From Bifidobacterium breve (lineage in GTDB: Bacteria > Actinomycetota > Actinomycetes > Nanopelagicales > Nanopelagicaceae): a stretch of 64,000 nt of DNA. This document shows positions 26,028-35,036 of the stretch, in pieces. The stretch covers positions 62,001 to 126,000 of the forward strand of contig CAMAPO010000001.1 in the NCBI GenBank assembly GCA_945860245.1, in the 5' to 3' direction. Below the pieces are notes generated by a model. The model saw nothing but the letters and a program-made list of their open reading frames with translations. It did not search any database and was not told where the DNA came from. Made by a program: the position numbers and the translations under genes. Positions within the stretch are counted from its first letter, which is position 1, and every line of letters starts with the position of its first letter.

Positions 26028-27051
26028 TTAAACCCTTAATCTCTGATTCGCTGCTGTCGGCGTGAAGAGCAATTCTTATATTTCCATCTGTAGGCAGCCC
26101 CATCGCTGATAGAACGTGGCTCGGCTGTAGATTCATAGCTGTGCATGCCGAACCAGAATCAACTGCAAATCCCTTAACCGCTAATGCGCGTAGCAACTCT
26201 TCACCATTTGCCTGAGGAATTACGACTGAGATTAAGTGCGGCAGTGCGAGATCTAAATCCCCAGCAATAATCGCATCAGGTACCGCTGATTTTATTGTGG
26301 TGCGAATTTCTTCGTTGAATCGCCGAATTTTTAGATCATCTGGACGAAAATTTTCTATAGCAACGGCGCTGGCTAGCAAAAGTGGAAGTGAGTAAGTGCC
26401 GTAAGTCCGGCGAGTACTTGAGATATGGGGGAGTGGATTGGTCCAGTGCGCTGCCTTATTTATTGCAACTATCGCTAAACCAGCAGGACCACCCCAACTT
26501 CGTGAATCAAAAGTTGCGGTACCCCAATTGGTAGGCAGGGCAAGGCGGGCGCCACTTGCGGTAGCGTCAACTGCAATCAATAAATCATCGGGCATTTCAC
26601 TTGGGAGCGAGTTGATCGCTCCCGTTTCACCATTAGCTAATTGAAAAGCTAGAACTGAATCTCTTTTTATGGCTGTCTTGGTGAAGTCGAGCCGGCCATC
26701 GCCAAGTAATGGAATTTCAGAGATCGCACCTTGATGTGCGCGAACCGTTGCAATAACCCCGCTGCGATCGCCTGCGCCAAAGTGCAGTGACTTTGCTGGC
26801 GTTAAAAATCCAGCGAGTGAAAGAAAGTAACCAAGTCCGACTTCTCCGGTAATTTCAATCTGATCTGGTGAAAGTCCGAGACAGCTAGCAATCGATTCGA
26901 CCGCGTTATTTCGCATAAGCGCGGCTCGATTTGGGTGCTGACCAATCTTCTTGGGGTCGGCCCAGCCAGATTCGAAGGCAGTTAATAGCGCCTCTTGAGC
27001 CAGCGGATTAAGTGCTGTCTCGGCTTGGAAATTTCCTGTGACTGGAACCAC
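25984..27051 (-). CDS. Cysteine-desulfurase-like class-V aminotransferase without the PLP lysine
   Basis: Fold-type I homologue of IscS/NifS, about 355 residues. The N-terminal NPLAQEALLTAFESGWADP and C-terminal cysteine loop DSGSACTAMNLQPSHVLSAMG match desulfurases. However, the stretch aligned with the PLP-lysine motif (S-G-H-K-x-x-G-P in IscS) reads DSRSWGGPAG, with serine in place of lysine. The neighbourhood (divergent from ctaC) is conserved in actinobacteria, so this may be a distinct non-PLP or altered family. The frame opens at TTG 27072; GTG 27051 has TAGCGT 7 nt upstream and is preferred. Function unassigned. Confidence 0.75.
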   Translation of the reverse strand: MVPVTGNFQAETALNPLAQEALLTAFESGWADPKKIGQHPNRAALMRNNAVESIASCLGLSPDQIEITGEVGLGYFLSLAGFLTPAKSLHFGAGDRSGVIATVRAHQGAISEIPLLGDGRLDFTKTAIKRDSVLAFQLANGETGAINSLPSEMPDDLLIAVDATASGARLALPTNWGTATFDSRSWGGPAGLAIVAINKAAHWTNPLPHISSTRRTYGTYSLPLLLASAVAIENFRPDDLKIRRFNEEIRTTIKSAVPDAIIAGDLDLALPHLISVVIPQANGEELLRALAVKGFAVDSGSACTAMNLQPSHVLSAMGLPTDGNIRIALHADSSESEIKGLISALLSAVGSQRQR

Positions 27052-27058
27052 CCCGCGA

Positions 27059-27064
27059 ACGCTA
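27059..27064 (-). promoter_or_regulatory. -10 element for leaderless class-V protein
   Basis: Minus-strand TAGCGT ends 7 nt before GTG 27051. It lies inside the longer TTG-initiated frame and so argues for the shorter protein. Confidence 0.4.
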
Positions 27065-27110
27065 CTAGTCAAGGAGCAGATGAGGGAAATGCAGCACTAT
27101 CCTTAGACCC

Positions 27111-27863
27111 ATGCCTGCTAAGCCATCCCGCCCTTTACCGCGGGCGTTACTTTTAGCGCCGCTTGGCGTCTTACTAACGGGCTGCGCCAAAGTATCAGGA
27201 CTTGGATTTGAAGAGGGCATAACCAGCGTTAACGACACATCTCTTTCTCTCTGGCAAGGGGCCTGGATCGCTGGCGCAGTTGTCGGCGTTTTTACTTTGA
27301 TTTTAATTTTATGGCCAGCGGTTTTTCATCGCGCCAAAGTAGGCCAGGGCGAATTTCCAAAGCAGACGCAATATAACGTCCCGGTTGAAGTTGCCTACAC
27401 AGTAATTCCGTTTATTATCGTTGCAGTGTTATTTTACTTTACCGCGGTTAAGCAGACAGAAATTTTTGAAAAGACGACTAATTACAAACACGAGATCCTA
27501 GTAAGCGGATTCCAGTGGTCTTGGCAATTTTCTTACCCTGAAGCAGGACCGGAAGCTGTAGTTACCGGAACTCCTGCCAGTCCACCAACGCTTTACGTTC
27601 CACTTGGTGAAAAAGTGCGCTACACAATTACCTCGAATGATGTTGTTCACGGTTTCTGGATCCCAGCATTTATGATTCAGATGCAGAACTTGCCGGGCGT
27701 GACCAACTATCTAGAATTCACCGCCAATAAGCTTGGTACTTATCCCGGCCGATGCAATATTCTCTGCGGCCGAAATCATTCGCAAATGCTTTTCTCAGTT
27801 AAAGTGGTTACTCCATCTGAATACAAGACTTATCTAGAGACTCTGAAGGTGAGTGCAGCATGA
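27111..27863 (+). CDS. ctaC: Cytochrome c oxidase subunit II
   Basis: Membrane-anchored CuA subunit of the aa3 oxidase, 250 residues. A lipoprotein signal ends in LLTGC (Cys25), so the mature N-terminus is probably lipidated. Two transmembrane helices follow (about 50-70 and 97-117). The CuA site is complete: His in SNDVVHGFW, then [12 protein letters not shown]; the aromatic [11 protein letters not shown] lies at the electron entry point. It overlaps ctaD by an ATGA junction. TATCCT at 27098-27103 lies 7 nt before the ATG. Confidence 0.96.
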   Translation: MPAKPSRPLPRALLLAPLGVLLTGCAKVSGLGFEEGITSVNDTSLSLWQGAWIAGAVVGVFTLILILWPAVFHRAKVGQGEFPKQTQYNVPVEVAYTVIPFIIVAVLFYFTAVKQTEIFEKTTNYKHEILVSGFQWSWQFSYPEAGPEAVVTGTPASPPTLYVPLGEKVRYTITSNDVVHGFWIPAFMIQMQNLPGVTNYLEFTANKLGTYPGRCNILCGRNHSQMLFSVKVVTPSEYKTYLETLKVSAA

Positions 27864-29512
27864 CAACCTACGCAGAACGTCCGACCTTAAACGCGACAGC
27901 AATCGCACCTTCTCCCAAAGGTAAGAATTTTGTAAAGTGGGTTACCTCGACTGACCACAAGATAATTGGCTATTTGTATTTAATAACCACTTTTATGTGG
28001 TTTTTAATTGGCGGTTTATTGGCTTTATTCCTGCGCGCTGAGCTAGCGCGCCCAGGGATGCAATTCCTCAGTAATGAGCAATATAACCAAATCTTTACAA
28101 TGCACGGAACGATCATGCTCTTGATGTTTGCAACACCGCTCTTTGTTGGTTTCGCCAACGTGATTATGCCGCTGCAAATTGGCGCGGCAGATGTCGCTTT
28201 TCCGCGGTTGAATATGTTGTCTTTCTGGCTCTTCTTCTTCGGCAGCCTGACAGCGGTCGCGGGGTTCTTAACCCCAGGCGGTGCCGCGTCATTTGGTTGG
28301 ACTGCTTATGCACCGTTGGCCAATTCAACTTATTCACCAGGTATTGGTGGTGACCTTTGGGTGATCGGACTTGCAGTCTCTGGTCTTGGAACGATTTTGG
28401 GCGGCGTTAACTTCATTACAACAATCTTTACGATGCGCGCGCCAGGTATGACTATGTTTCGCATGTCGATCTTCTCTTGGAACGTTCTGCTGACCTCAAT
28501 TCTTGTACTGCTTGCCTTTCCTCCTTTTGCAGCTGCGTTACTCGCACTCGAATCTGATCGTTTATTTGGCTCGCATATCTTTGATCCTGCTAACGGTGGC
28601 GCAATGTTGTGGCAACACTTATTCTGGTTCTTCGGTCACCCAGAGGTTTACATATTGGCGCTGCCATTCTTTGGTATCGCTACAGAGATTTTGCCGGTCT
28701 TTAGCCGCAAGCCAATCTTTGGCTATAAAGGCTTAATCGCTGCAACAATCGCTATTTCTGCACTCTCGGTTGCGGTCTGGGCACACCATATGTTTGCAAG
28801 CGGTCAAGTGTTATTGCCTTTCTTCTCGTTTATGACATTCTTAATTGGTATTCCTACTGGTGTTAAATTCTTCAATTGGATCGGCACCATGTGGCGTGGT
28901 CACGTAACCTTTGAAACTCCGATGCTCTGGGTAATGGGCTTCTTAGTTACATTCTTATTCGGCGGTATCACGGGAATAATTTTGGCTTCGCCGCCACTTG
29001 ATTTCGCTGTCTCAGCCTCATACTTCGTAGTTGCGCACTTCCACTACGTGCTCTTTGGCACGGTGGTCTTTGCAATGTTCGCTGGATTCTATTTCTGGTG
29101 GCCAAAGATGACTGGCAGAATGTTAAATGAGCGCTTGGGCAAGATTCACTTCTGGACCCTCTTCGTTGGCTTCCACACGACCTTTTTAATTCAGCACTGG
29201 CTAGGAATCAAGGGATTCCCTCGTCGCTACGCAGATTACCTGGCTACTGATGGCTTCACTGGAATGAATATGATTTCAACTTTTGGCTCAGCGCTATTGG
29301 CTCTTTCTATGATCCCGTTCTTTGTAAATGTTTGGATTACCCGCAACTCACCGTTAGTTAATTGTGATGACCCTTGGGGCTATGGCTCATCGTTGGAATG
29401 GGCCACTTCTTGCCCGCCACCCCGCCACAATTTCCTAACTATGCCGCGTATTCGCTCAGAGCGCCCAGCTTTTGATCTGAATCATCCGCACATTAAGACA
29501 GAAGGTCACTAG
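27860..29512 (+). CDS. ctaD: Cytochrome c oxidase subunit I
   Basis: Catalytic heme-copper subunit of the aa3-type terminal oxidase, 550 residues and about twelve helices. Heme a ligand His is in [12 protein letters not shown]. The CuB/Tyr crosslink region is [14 protein letters not shown]. The CuB histidine pair is in [10 protein letters not shown], and heme ligands are in [10 protein letters not shown]. The gene lies between ctaC (4-nt overlap) and ctaF (1-nt overlap). It reduces oxygen using electrons from the bc1 complex encoded at 30.4-33.8 kb and pumps protons. Confidence 0.98.
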   Translation: MTTYAERPTLNATAIAPSPKGKNFVKWVTSTDHKIIGYLYLITTFMWFLIGGLLALFLRAELARPGMQFLSNEQYNQIFTMHGTIMLLMFATPLFVGFANVIMPLQIGAADVAFPRLNMLSFWLFFFGSLTAVAGFLTPGGAASFGWTAYAPLANSTYSPGIGGDLWVIGLAVSGLGTILGGVNFITTIFTMRAPGMTMFRMSIFSWNVLLTSILVLLAFPPFAAALLALESDRLFGSHIFDPANGGAMLWQHLFWFFGHPEVYILALPFFGIATEILPVFSRKPIFGYKGLIAATIAISALSVAVWAHHMFASGQVLLPFFSFMTFLIGIPTGVKFFNWIGTMWRGHVTFETPMLWVMGFLVTFLFGGITGIILASPPLDFAVSASYFVVAHFHYVLFGTVVFAMFAGFYFWWPKMTGRMLNERLGKIHFWTLFVGFHTTFLIQHWLGIKGFPRRYADYLATDGFTGMNMISTFGSALLALSMIPFFVNVWITRNSPLVNCDDPWGYGSSLEWATSCPPPRHNFLTMPRIRSERPAFDLNHPHIKTEGH

Positions 29513-29919
29513 TGAAAACTAATTGGAGCCTCTTCGTAGGCCTCTCTATCTTCTACGTCATTATGGCGATTATTTATTACTACGTAGGTGGAGAAGCCGT
29601 TGGAATCACCGGAATGATTTTGGCCGCTTGCTTAGCGGGCATGGTTGGTTTCTATATCTGGTTTACTGCCAAGCGAATTGGCCACGATCTCCCCGAAGAT
29701 CGCCCAACTGCTGAAATAGCAGATAGCGCCGGTGAGCTAGGTTTTTATAGCCCGCATTCATGGTGGCCACTACCTGTTGCGCTAAGTGCAATGGCTATGG
29801 GTCTCTCACTTGTTATCGGTTGGTGGTTAACCCTTATCTCACTAGGTACCTTAATAATTAGCATTATCGGTTTTGTTACCGAGTATGAGAAGCCGCAAGC
29901 TGAGAACTCATCTCACTAA
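29512..29919 (+). CDS. ctaF: Actinobacterial cytochrome c oxidase subunit IV
   Basis: Small accessory subunit of the actinobacterial bc1-aa3 supercomplex, 135 residues with about four hydrophobic segments. Family features are the N-terminal YYYVGGEAVGITGMIL, FTAKRIGHDLPEDRP on the cytoplasmic side and YSPHSWWPL. It starts with a GTG that overlaps the ctaD TAG by one base, so translation is probably coupled. Confidence 0.92.
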   Translation: MKTNWSLFVGLSIFYVIMAIIYYYVGGEAVGITGMILAACLAGMVGFYIWFTAKRIGHDLPEDRPTAEIADSAGELGFYSPHSWWPLPVALSAMAMGLSLVIGWWLTLISLGTLIISIIGFVTEYEKPQAENSSH

Positions 29920-29943
29920 TATTTTTTCTTAGGAATCAGCGCT

Positions 29944-30417
29944 ATGGATAAAGTAAGAGCTGAAATTCTTGCAGGAACGGCCCCGCGCACCACGGGTGCT
30001 CGTATCGTCATTGAAGCACCCGCCCAAAAGATCTTTGATCTAATCGCCGACCCCAGATGCCACCCGCTCTTTGATGGCTCAGGGACGCTGCAGGGGAGTA
30101 TCTCAGGACCTTTACGTCTTCACCTAGGTGCAAAATTCGGGATGGCTATGAAGATAAAGGTGCCGTATCGCATCACTAACACCGTTGTCGCCTTTGAAGA
30201 GGGACGAAAAGTTTCTTGGTCTCACCTAATGAAGTGGACCTGGAGTTACGAGTTGAATGATCTTGAAAACGGCAAAACTGAAGTTACAGAAACTTTTAAC
30301 GCGCAGGACATTCCGTGGCTGGCAGCTAAATGGTTAAACGCAACTGGTTCTCTAGAACGCAATCCAAAGTGGATGGCGAAGAGTTTGGTCCAACTTAAGG
30401 CTCTCTGCGAGAGTTAG
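29944..30417 (+). CDS. SRPBCC (START-like) family protein
   Basis: Predicted ligand-binding protein of 157 residues with the helix-grip fold of the polyketide cyclase/SRPBCC superfamily. Recognisable features are RIVIEAPAQKIFDLIADPR at the N-terminus, a central KVPYRITNTVVAFEEGRKV and a long C-terminal helix. The ligand is unknown. It follows ctaF by 24 nt with an AGGA ribosome site and ends in a 4-bp stop overlap with qcrB, so it sits inside the respiratory cluster. Whether it has a respiratory role is unclear. Confidence 0.8.
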   Translation: MDKVRAEILAGTAPRTTGARIVIEAPAQKIFDLIADPRCHPLFDGSGTLQGSISGPLRLHLGAKFGMAMKIKVPYRITNTVVAFEEGRKVSWSHLMKWTWSYELNDLENGKTEVTETFNAQDIPWLAAKWLNATGSLERNPKWMAKSLVQLKALCES

Positions 30418-32000
30418 TGGTGTTCGATCTCTTTGAGATCTGCTGCAGTTGCCTTTGGAACAGCCACTGCGTGTGCCTTACTCATTCGAGCGCGTAACTT
30501 ATTTTTGAGAACTCCGGGGCGACGTACACCACGAAGATCGCTCTCTTCCAGTGCAAGCGCCGGGTTCTGTTCGTGCTGAGTAAGCAGCCAGGCTTTTTCA
30601 GCAGAGATCGGCTCGTGGACTTCTACAAATTCACCGTGCTCCATCATTACTAGGCGTCCAGTTTCACGTCCGTGCAGTACTAGATCACGATCTGCACGCT
30701 GCAAGGATAGACATAGACGCTTAGTAATTACAAAGGCGAGCGGTGGCAGAATCAAAATACCGATGCGCGAGAACCACATGATCTGATTGATTGTTAGATC
30801 AAATGTTGTGGCAATAATGTCGTTACCGCCGTTAATCAACGCAACCAACATAAAGGTTAGTGACATTACGCCAAGTGCGGTGCGATTGGGGACATTACGA
30901 GGGCGATCTAGCAGGTGGTGTTCGCGCTTATCTCCAGTAATCCAACTTTCAATAAAGGGATAGAGCGCCATTCCGGTAAATAAAATTCCCGGAACTATCA
31001 GACCTGGGATCAAGATATTCCACGAGACGGTGTGGCCAAAAAAATGTGATTCAAGCGGTGGCGACATTCGGACTAAACCATCGAGCCATCCCATATACCA
31101 GTCAGGTTGTGAGCCGGCAGAAATTTGTCCTGGAGTGTAAGGACCGTAGAGCCAAATCGGGTTGATAGATGCGACGGCACCGAGAAATGCGGTAACGCCA
31201 AAGACGATAAAAAAGAAACCACCAGCTTTTGCCATGTAGACCGGCATTAGGGGATAACCAACAACATTCTTTTCGGTACGTCCTGGTCCCGGATATTGAG
31301 TGTGCTTTTGATACCAGACCAGCATCAAGTGAACTGTGATCAAGGCAAGAAATGCACCAGGTAGAAGTAATACGTGCACTGTATAAATTCGTGGGATAAA
31401 TGCTTCACCAGGGAACGCTCCACCGAAGGCGAAGAAAGCGAGATATGAACCAACTAAGGGGAGCGCTTGAATAATTGCTTCCGCGATACGAATACCAGTT
31501 CCGGAGAGTAAATCATCAGGAAGTGAGTAACCCAAGAACCCTTCAACGATTCCGAGGGTAAGTAATCCAACGCCGATAATCCAGTTAAATTCACGAGGTT
31601 TGCGGAATGCGCCTGTGAAATAAACGCGCATTAGGTGGACGACGATCGCCGCCATGAAAATTAGCGCGGCCCAGTGATGTATTTGGCGCATCAACAATCC
31701 GCCACGAACTTCAAATGATATGTGCAGAGTCGAGGCATATGCCGCAGACATCTTTAATCCTTCGAGCGGGGCGTAAGCACCTTCGTAAATAACTTCGCGC
31801 TGTGAAGGATCAAACCAGAAAGTTAAGAATGTTCCAGAGAGTAACAAGATTACAAATGAGTAAAGCGCGATTTCGCCGAGCAAGAATGACCAATGATCAG
31901 GGAAGACCTTTGTGAGGTTCTTCTTCATCCATTTGGCAGCGCCAGTTCGCTCGTCGACATAGTTTGCTACGCTGCCTGCGATTTTTTCACGTGCTGTCAT
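30414..32000 (-). CDS. qcrB: Cytochrome bc1 complex cytochrome b subunit
   Basis: Quinol-oxidising diheme subunit of complex III, 528 residues. Heme b histidines lie in RQIHHWAALIF and VHVLLLPGAFLALITVH. The Qo-site PEWY equivalent is QPDWYMGWLDG, the actinobacterial variant. An extended cytoplasmic C-terminal tail is typical of actinobacteria. It overlaps qcrA by an ATGA junction and is last in the operon ctaE-qcrC-qcrA-qcrB. Confidence 0.97.
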   Translation of the reverse strand: MTAREKIAGSVANYVDERTGAAKWMKKNLTKVFPDHWSFLLGEIALYSFVILLLSGTFLTFWFDPSQREVIYEGAYAPLEGLKMSAAYASTLHISFEVRGGLLMRQIHHWAALIFMAAIVVHLMRVYFTGAFRKPREFNWIIGVGLLTLGIVEGFLGYSLPDDLLSGTGIRIAEAIIQALPLVGSYLAFFAFGGAFPGEAFIPRIYTVHVLLLPGAFLALITVHLMLVWYQKHTQYPGPGRTEKNVVGYPLMPVYMAKAGGFFFIVFGVTAFLGAVASINPIWLYGPYTPGQISAGSQPDWYMGWLDGLVRMSPPLESHFFGHTVSWNILIPGLIVPGILFTGMALYPFIESWITGDKREHHLLDRPRNVPNRTALGVMSLTFMLVALINGGNDIIATTFDLTINQIMWFSRIGILILPPLAFVITKRLCLSLQRADRDLVLHGRETGRLVMMEHGEFVEVHEPISAEKAWLLTQHEQNPALALEESDLRGVRRPGVLKNKLRARMSKAHAVAVPKATAADLKEIEHH

Positions 32001-32989
32001 GATGAGCGCTCCCAGAAGCTAGGTCCTACCGGTTCGTTAAATGGACTTTGTGCGACTAAGTATCCCTCGGAATCCACTGTTATCGCGAGTTGAGGCAGCG
32101 GGCGAGCAGACGGTCCGAATATGACTTTGGCCGCACGGGTAACATCAAAAGTTGATTGGTGGCAGGGACAGAGAAGATGTTTAGTCTGCTGTTCATAGAG
32201 CGCCACAGCGCAGCCCATATGAGAGCAAATTTTAGAGAAGGCGATGATGCCTTCGTACGTCCACGATAAACGCTCGGCATCTAAGTTAAATTCTTCTGGG
32301 CGCAGGCGAATAAGTAGAACCGCATCTTTACCGATATCAGAGAGCGCGCGATGGGCACCTGGTTCGATCTCAGGCAGAGTCTGAGCAACAGCGCCAACTT
32401 CTAAATCTTCGGCACGAATCGGACGATCCCCCGGATCCGTTACTAAACGTGTCCCAGCTTTCCAAGAAGTCTTCGATAGCTCATCTCCCGGTAGCGGGCC
32501 AAGATCACCGAGCAAAATTAGCGGTGAGAGCCCAACCAAACCAAGTGAAAGCCCAAGTGATCGCTTAATAAGTGAGCGACGACCCAAACCTGCAGCGGCA
32601 GCGCCTTCTTTCACAGTCTTTATAAACTCAGCTCGGTCTTCATCTGGAGAACGAAACTCGTGGCGTTGAATAATTACTTCCTCATCAGGCATCAAAGTTT
32701 TAGCCCAGTGAATTGCTCCCATGCCAATAAAGAAAAGGGATGCTGCCATACCCAACCCGAGAAAGAGTTGGTGCGCATTGGTATTTCCGAGAACCGGAAA
32801 GTAGAAAAATACATCTTGCGGGATAAAGATGTAAGAACCAATTAGCGTTACAGTGCCAAGTGCAGATAAAAGAAAGAGAATTGCAACTTGGCGTTCGGCT
32901 TTCTTTGCCGCCTTTGGATCTGTATCTGCGCGACGGTGAACGTGAGCAGGAAGGCCTGGATCCTTAATCGCTTCGATTTCATTCGACAT
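31997..32989 (-). CDS. qcrA: Rieske iron-sulfur subunit of the bc1 complex
   Basis: [2Fe-2S] protein of 330 residues that moves electrons from quinol toward cytochrome c. Three N-terminal transmembrane helices (about 34-53, 66-86 and 145-163), an actinobacterial trait, precede the Rieske domain with cluster ligands in CSHMGCAV and CPCHQSTF. The region between them, EQQTKHLL, is short. It lies 3 nt after qcrC and overlaps qcrB by 4 nt. Confidence 0.96.
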   Translation of the reverse strand: MSNEIEAIKDPGLPAHVHRRADTDPKAAKKAERQVAILFLLSALGTVTLIGSYIFIPQDVFFYFPVLGNTNAHQLFLGLGMAASLFFIGMGAIHWAKTLMPDEEVIIQRHEFRSPDEDRAEFIKTVKEGAAAAGLGRRSLIKRSLGLSLGLVGLSPLILLGDLGPLPGDELSKTSWKAGTRLVTDPGDRPIRAEDLEVGAVAQTLPEIEPGAHRALSDIGKDAVLLIRLRPEEFNLDAERLSWTYEGIIAFSKICSHMGCAVALYEQQTKHLLCPCHQSTFDVTRAAKVIFGPSARPLPQLAITVDSEGYLVAQSPFNEPVGPSFWERSS

Positions 32990-32992
32990 TTT

Positions 32993-33784
32993 CTATCTCG
33001 CCTTCATTGCTAGCCAGACTGCAACGCCAACTAGTAGGCCGAGTCCAAGTGTCCAAACTAGAAGCCCTTCAGTAACCGGTCCAACTCGACCGAGTGATGC
33101 ACCACCTAGTTGTGGTTCCGCTTCAGCCGCTTTAATCCATTTGATAATCGAAAGCTTTTCTGCGGGTGTAATTGTTTTATCAGAGAAGACTGGCATTGAT
33201 TGTGGTCCGGTAATTAACGCTTCATAGATATGACGTGGCGTAACTCCCATCAGCGTTGGTGCGTATTTTCCTTGAGTAAGCGCGCCGCCTTGGGCAGCGA
33301 AGTTATGGCACATCGCACAGTTGGTACGGAAGAGTTCCCCACCTTCAGCCGTGGATCCATTACGTTCGTAATTCAACGACTCTTCACCCGGTACATCTGG
33401 TCCAGGAGCAAGTGATGATACATAAGCGGCTAAAGCTTCAACTTCTTTCTCGTTATAAACCGGATCCTTTCTGGTGATCTGTTGGCTCATATCAGCAACC
33501 GGCATACGCCCGGTTGCTACTTGAAAATCTACTGATGCTGCGCCAACGCCAATCAAAGAAGGCGCGATTGCAGAACCTTCTAAATTTAAGCCGTGACAGG
33601 ATGAGCAGCCTTTTAGAAAGATACGCTGACCTTCATCAATCAGAGCGCTGCGTTCAGCGGCAGTTAGCGGAGTACTGGTGGCTGCACCTGCAACTGAAAA
33701 TGTTGTGCCGATTGAAAATAATGCCAGAGCCAAGAGCAAGGGAGCCACCGCACGGTGCCGGCGAAATCTAGAGAGATGCTTCAA
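32993..33784 (-). CDS. qcrC: Diheme cytochrome c subunit of the bc1 complex
   Basis: Membrane-anchored diheme cytochrome c, 263 residues. It replaces soluble cytochrome c by wiring bc1 directly to the aa3 oxidase. Two heme sites are visible, CSSCH (residues 60-64) and CAMCH (near 157), with likely distal methionines in GRMPVADM and GPQSMPVF. There is an N-terminal signal/anchor and a C-terminal transmembrane helix (about 240-258). Translation appears to start at TTG with GGAAAA just upstream. It follows ctaE by 29 nt. Confidence 0.95.
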   Translation of the reverse strand: MKHLSRFRRHRAVAPLLLALALFSIGTTFSVAGAATSTPLTAAERSALIDEGQRIFLKGCSSCHGLNLEGSAIAPSLIGVGAASVDFQVATGRMPVADMSQQITRKDPVYNEKEVEALAAYVSSLAPGPDVPGEESLNYERNGSTAEGGELFRTNCAMCHNFAAQGGALTQGKYAPTLMGVTPRHIYEALITGPQSMPVFSDKTITPAEKLSIIKWIKAAEAEPQLGGASLGRVGPVTEGLLVWTLGLGLLVGVAVWLAMKAR

Positions 33785-33813
33785 GATATTTTCCGTTTCC
33801 TTTTTATCTGTTC

Positions 33814-34443
33814 TTACTTAATTAAATAAATCGCTGAGAAGAGGGCAATCCAAACAACATCGACAAAGTGCCAGTAATACGAGACCACTATCGCGGTAGT
33901 TGCTTGGTTATGAGTAAAGCGACGCGCTTTCGAGATACGAACCATCACAATTAAAAATGCAATCAAGCCACCAGTAACATGTAACCCGTGGAAACCTGTA
34001 GTCATGTAGAAAACTGAACCGTAAGCATCCGAGGAGAGCGTAACGCCTTCGACTACTAAGTGGGCATATTCATAAATCTGGCCGGCGATAAAGAAAGCAC
34101 CCATTAAGAAAGTTAGCGAGAACCATTCGCGCATTCCCCAGGATTTGAAATTAAAGAGCGAACCAGTGCGCTTGGCTTGGAAACGCTCTGCCGCAAATAC
34201 ACCAAATTGACAGGTTACAGATGAGAGAACTAGCACCGTTGTGTTGAGCGCAGCAAATGGGATATTTAAAACTTCTGTCGATTCCAACCAGATCGTCGGA
34301 CCCTGCACCGCGCGAGTAGTGAAATACATGGCAAAGAGTGCGGCAAAGAACATCAACTCACTTGAGAGCCAGACGATAGTTCCAACCGCCACCAGATTGG
34401 GGCGATTGATCTTGTGAGGTGTCGCGAGGGTTGAGCTGGTCAT
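33814..34443 (-). CDS. ctaE: Cytochrome c oxidase subunit III
   Basis: Seven-helix structural subunit of the aa3 oxidase, 209 residues. The conserved [12 protein letters not shown] and the C-terminal [14 protein letters not shown] are diagnostic. It heads the ctaE-qcrCAB operon, which is split from ctaCDF on the opposite strand, the usual actinobacterial arrangement. A GATACT on the minus strand 7 nt before the ATG may be the -10 of a leaderless start. The 150-nt gap to the divergent receiver-like gene holds both promoters. Confidence 0.96.
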   Translation of the reverse strand: MTSSTLATPHKINRPNLVAVGTIVWLSSELMFFAALFAMYFTTRAVQGPTIWLESTEVLNIPFAALNTTVLVLSSVTCQFGVFAAERFQAKRTGSLFNFKSWGMREWFSLTFLMGAFFIAGQIYEYAHLVVEGVTLSSDAYGSVFYMTTGFHGLHVTGGLIAFLIVMVRISKARRFTHNQATTAIVVSYYWHFVDVVWIALFSAIYLIK

Positions 34444-34593
34444 AGGGGTAAGTATCCCTGAAAGTGCGCTCTCCTTTCTATTTGGCGGTTCAGTTCTGGC
34501 CCTTAAATCAACCGTTTTTAGGTGAAACGGGTCACGCTTTATTGACCTTGAAATCTGGCAGTTCTAGGCCGGGCCATTGATTAGACTTGCCCT

Positions 34594-35022
34594 ATGTCTA
34601 CATCACGCAAGCCGATAATCATCGTGTATTCCGATGACTCTTCGGTGCGCTCTGCCATAACCGCAGCCCTCGGAAAGCGCGTTGCCGATGACCTGCCAGA
34701 ACATCAAATCGAAGAGTTTGCAACGGCTGCGGCGCTGCGCGCTTTCGTAGATCGCAAGAGCACCTCTGGCGCGCTGCGCGCTGATTTATTTATCCTTGAT
34801 GGCGAAGCGGTACCTGAAGGCGGCATGGGCGTTGCTCGTCAGCTAAAAGATGAAGTCTTTAACTGCCCACCAGTACTTTTAATTACGGGGCGACGCGAAG
34901 ATGCTTGGCTGGCGGCTTGGTCACGCGCTGAGGCAAGTGTTATCCATCCGATCGATCCATTTACATTGGCAAATACGGTTGCGGATTTACTGCGAACAAA
35001 TTCTGCAGCCGCAATCGGCTAA
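34594..35022 (+). CDS. Degenerate response-regulator receiver protein
   Basis: Stand-alone receiver-fold protein, 142 residues, with no DNA-binding domain. The acidic pair is in VYSDDSSV, the would-be phosphoryl Asp in LFILDGEAV and the switch Thr in LLITGRRED. The conserved Lys (normally Lys-Pro) is replaced: the loop reads VIHPIDPF. It may be a pseudo-receiver working without phosphorylation. It lies 14 nt upstream of trpD, and such a gene next to trpD occurs in other actinobacteria. TAGACT at 34582-34587 lies 6 nt before the ATG. Role unknown. Confidence 0.7.
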   Translation: MSTSRKPIIIVYSDDSSVRSAITAALGKRVADDLPEHQIEEFATAAALRAFVDRKSTSGALRADLFILDGEAVPEGGMGVARQLKDEVFNCPPVLLITGRREDAWLAAWSRAEASVIHPIDPFTLANTVADLLRTNSAAAIG

Positions 35023-35036
35023 GTAGAGGTTTGAAA

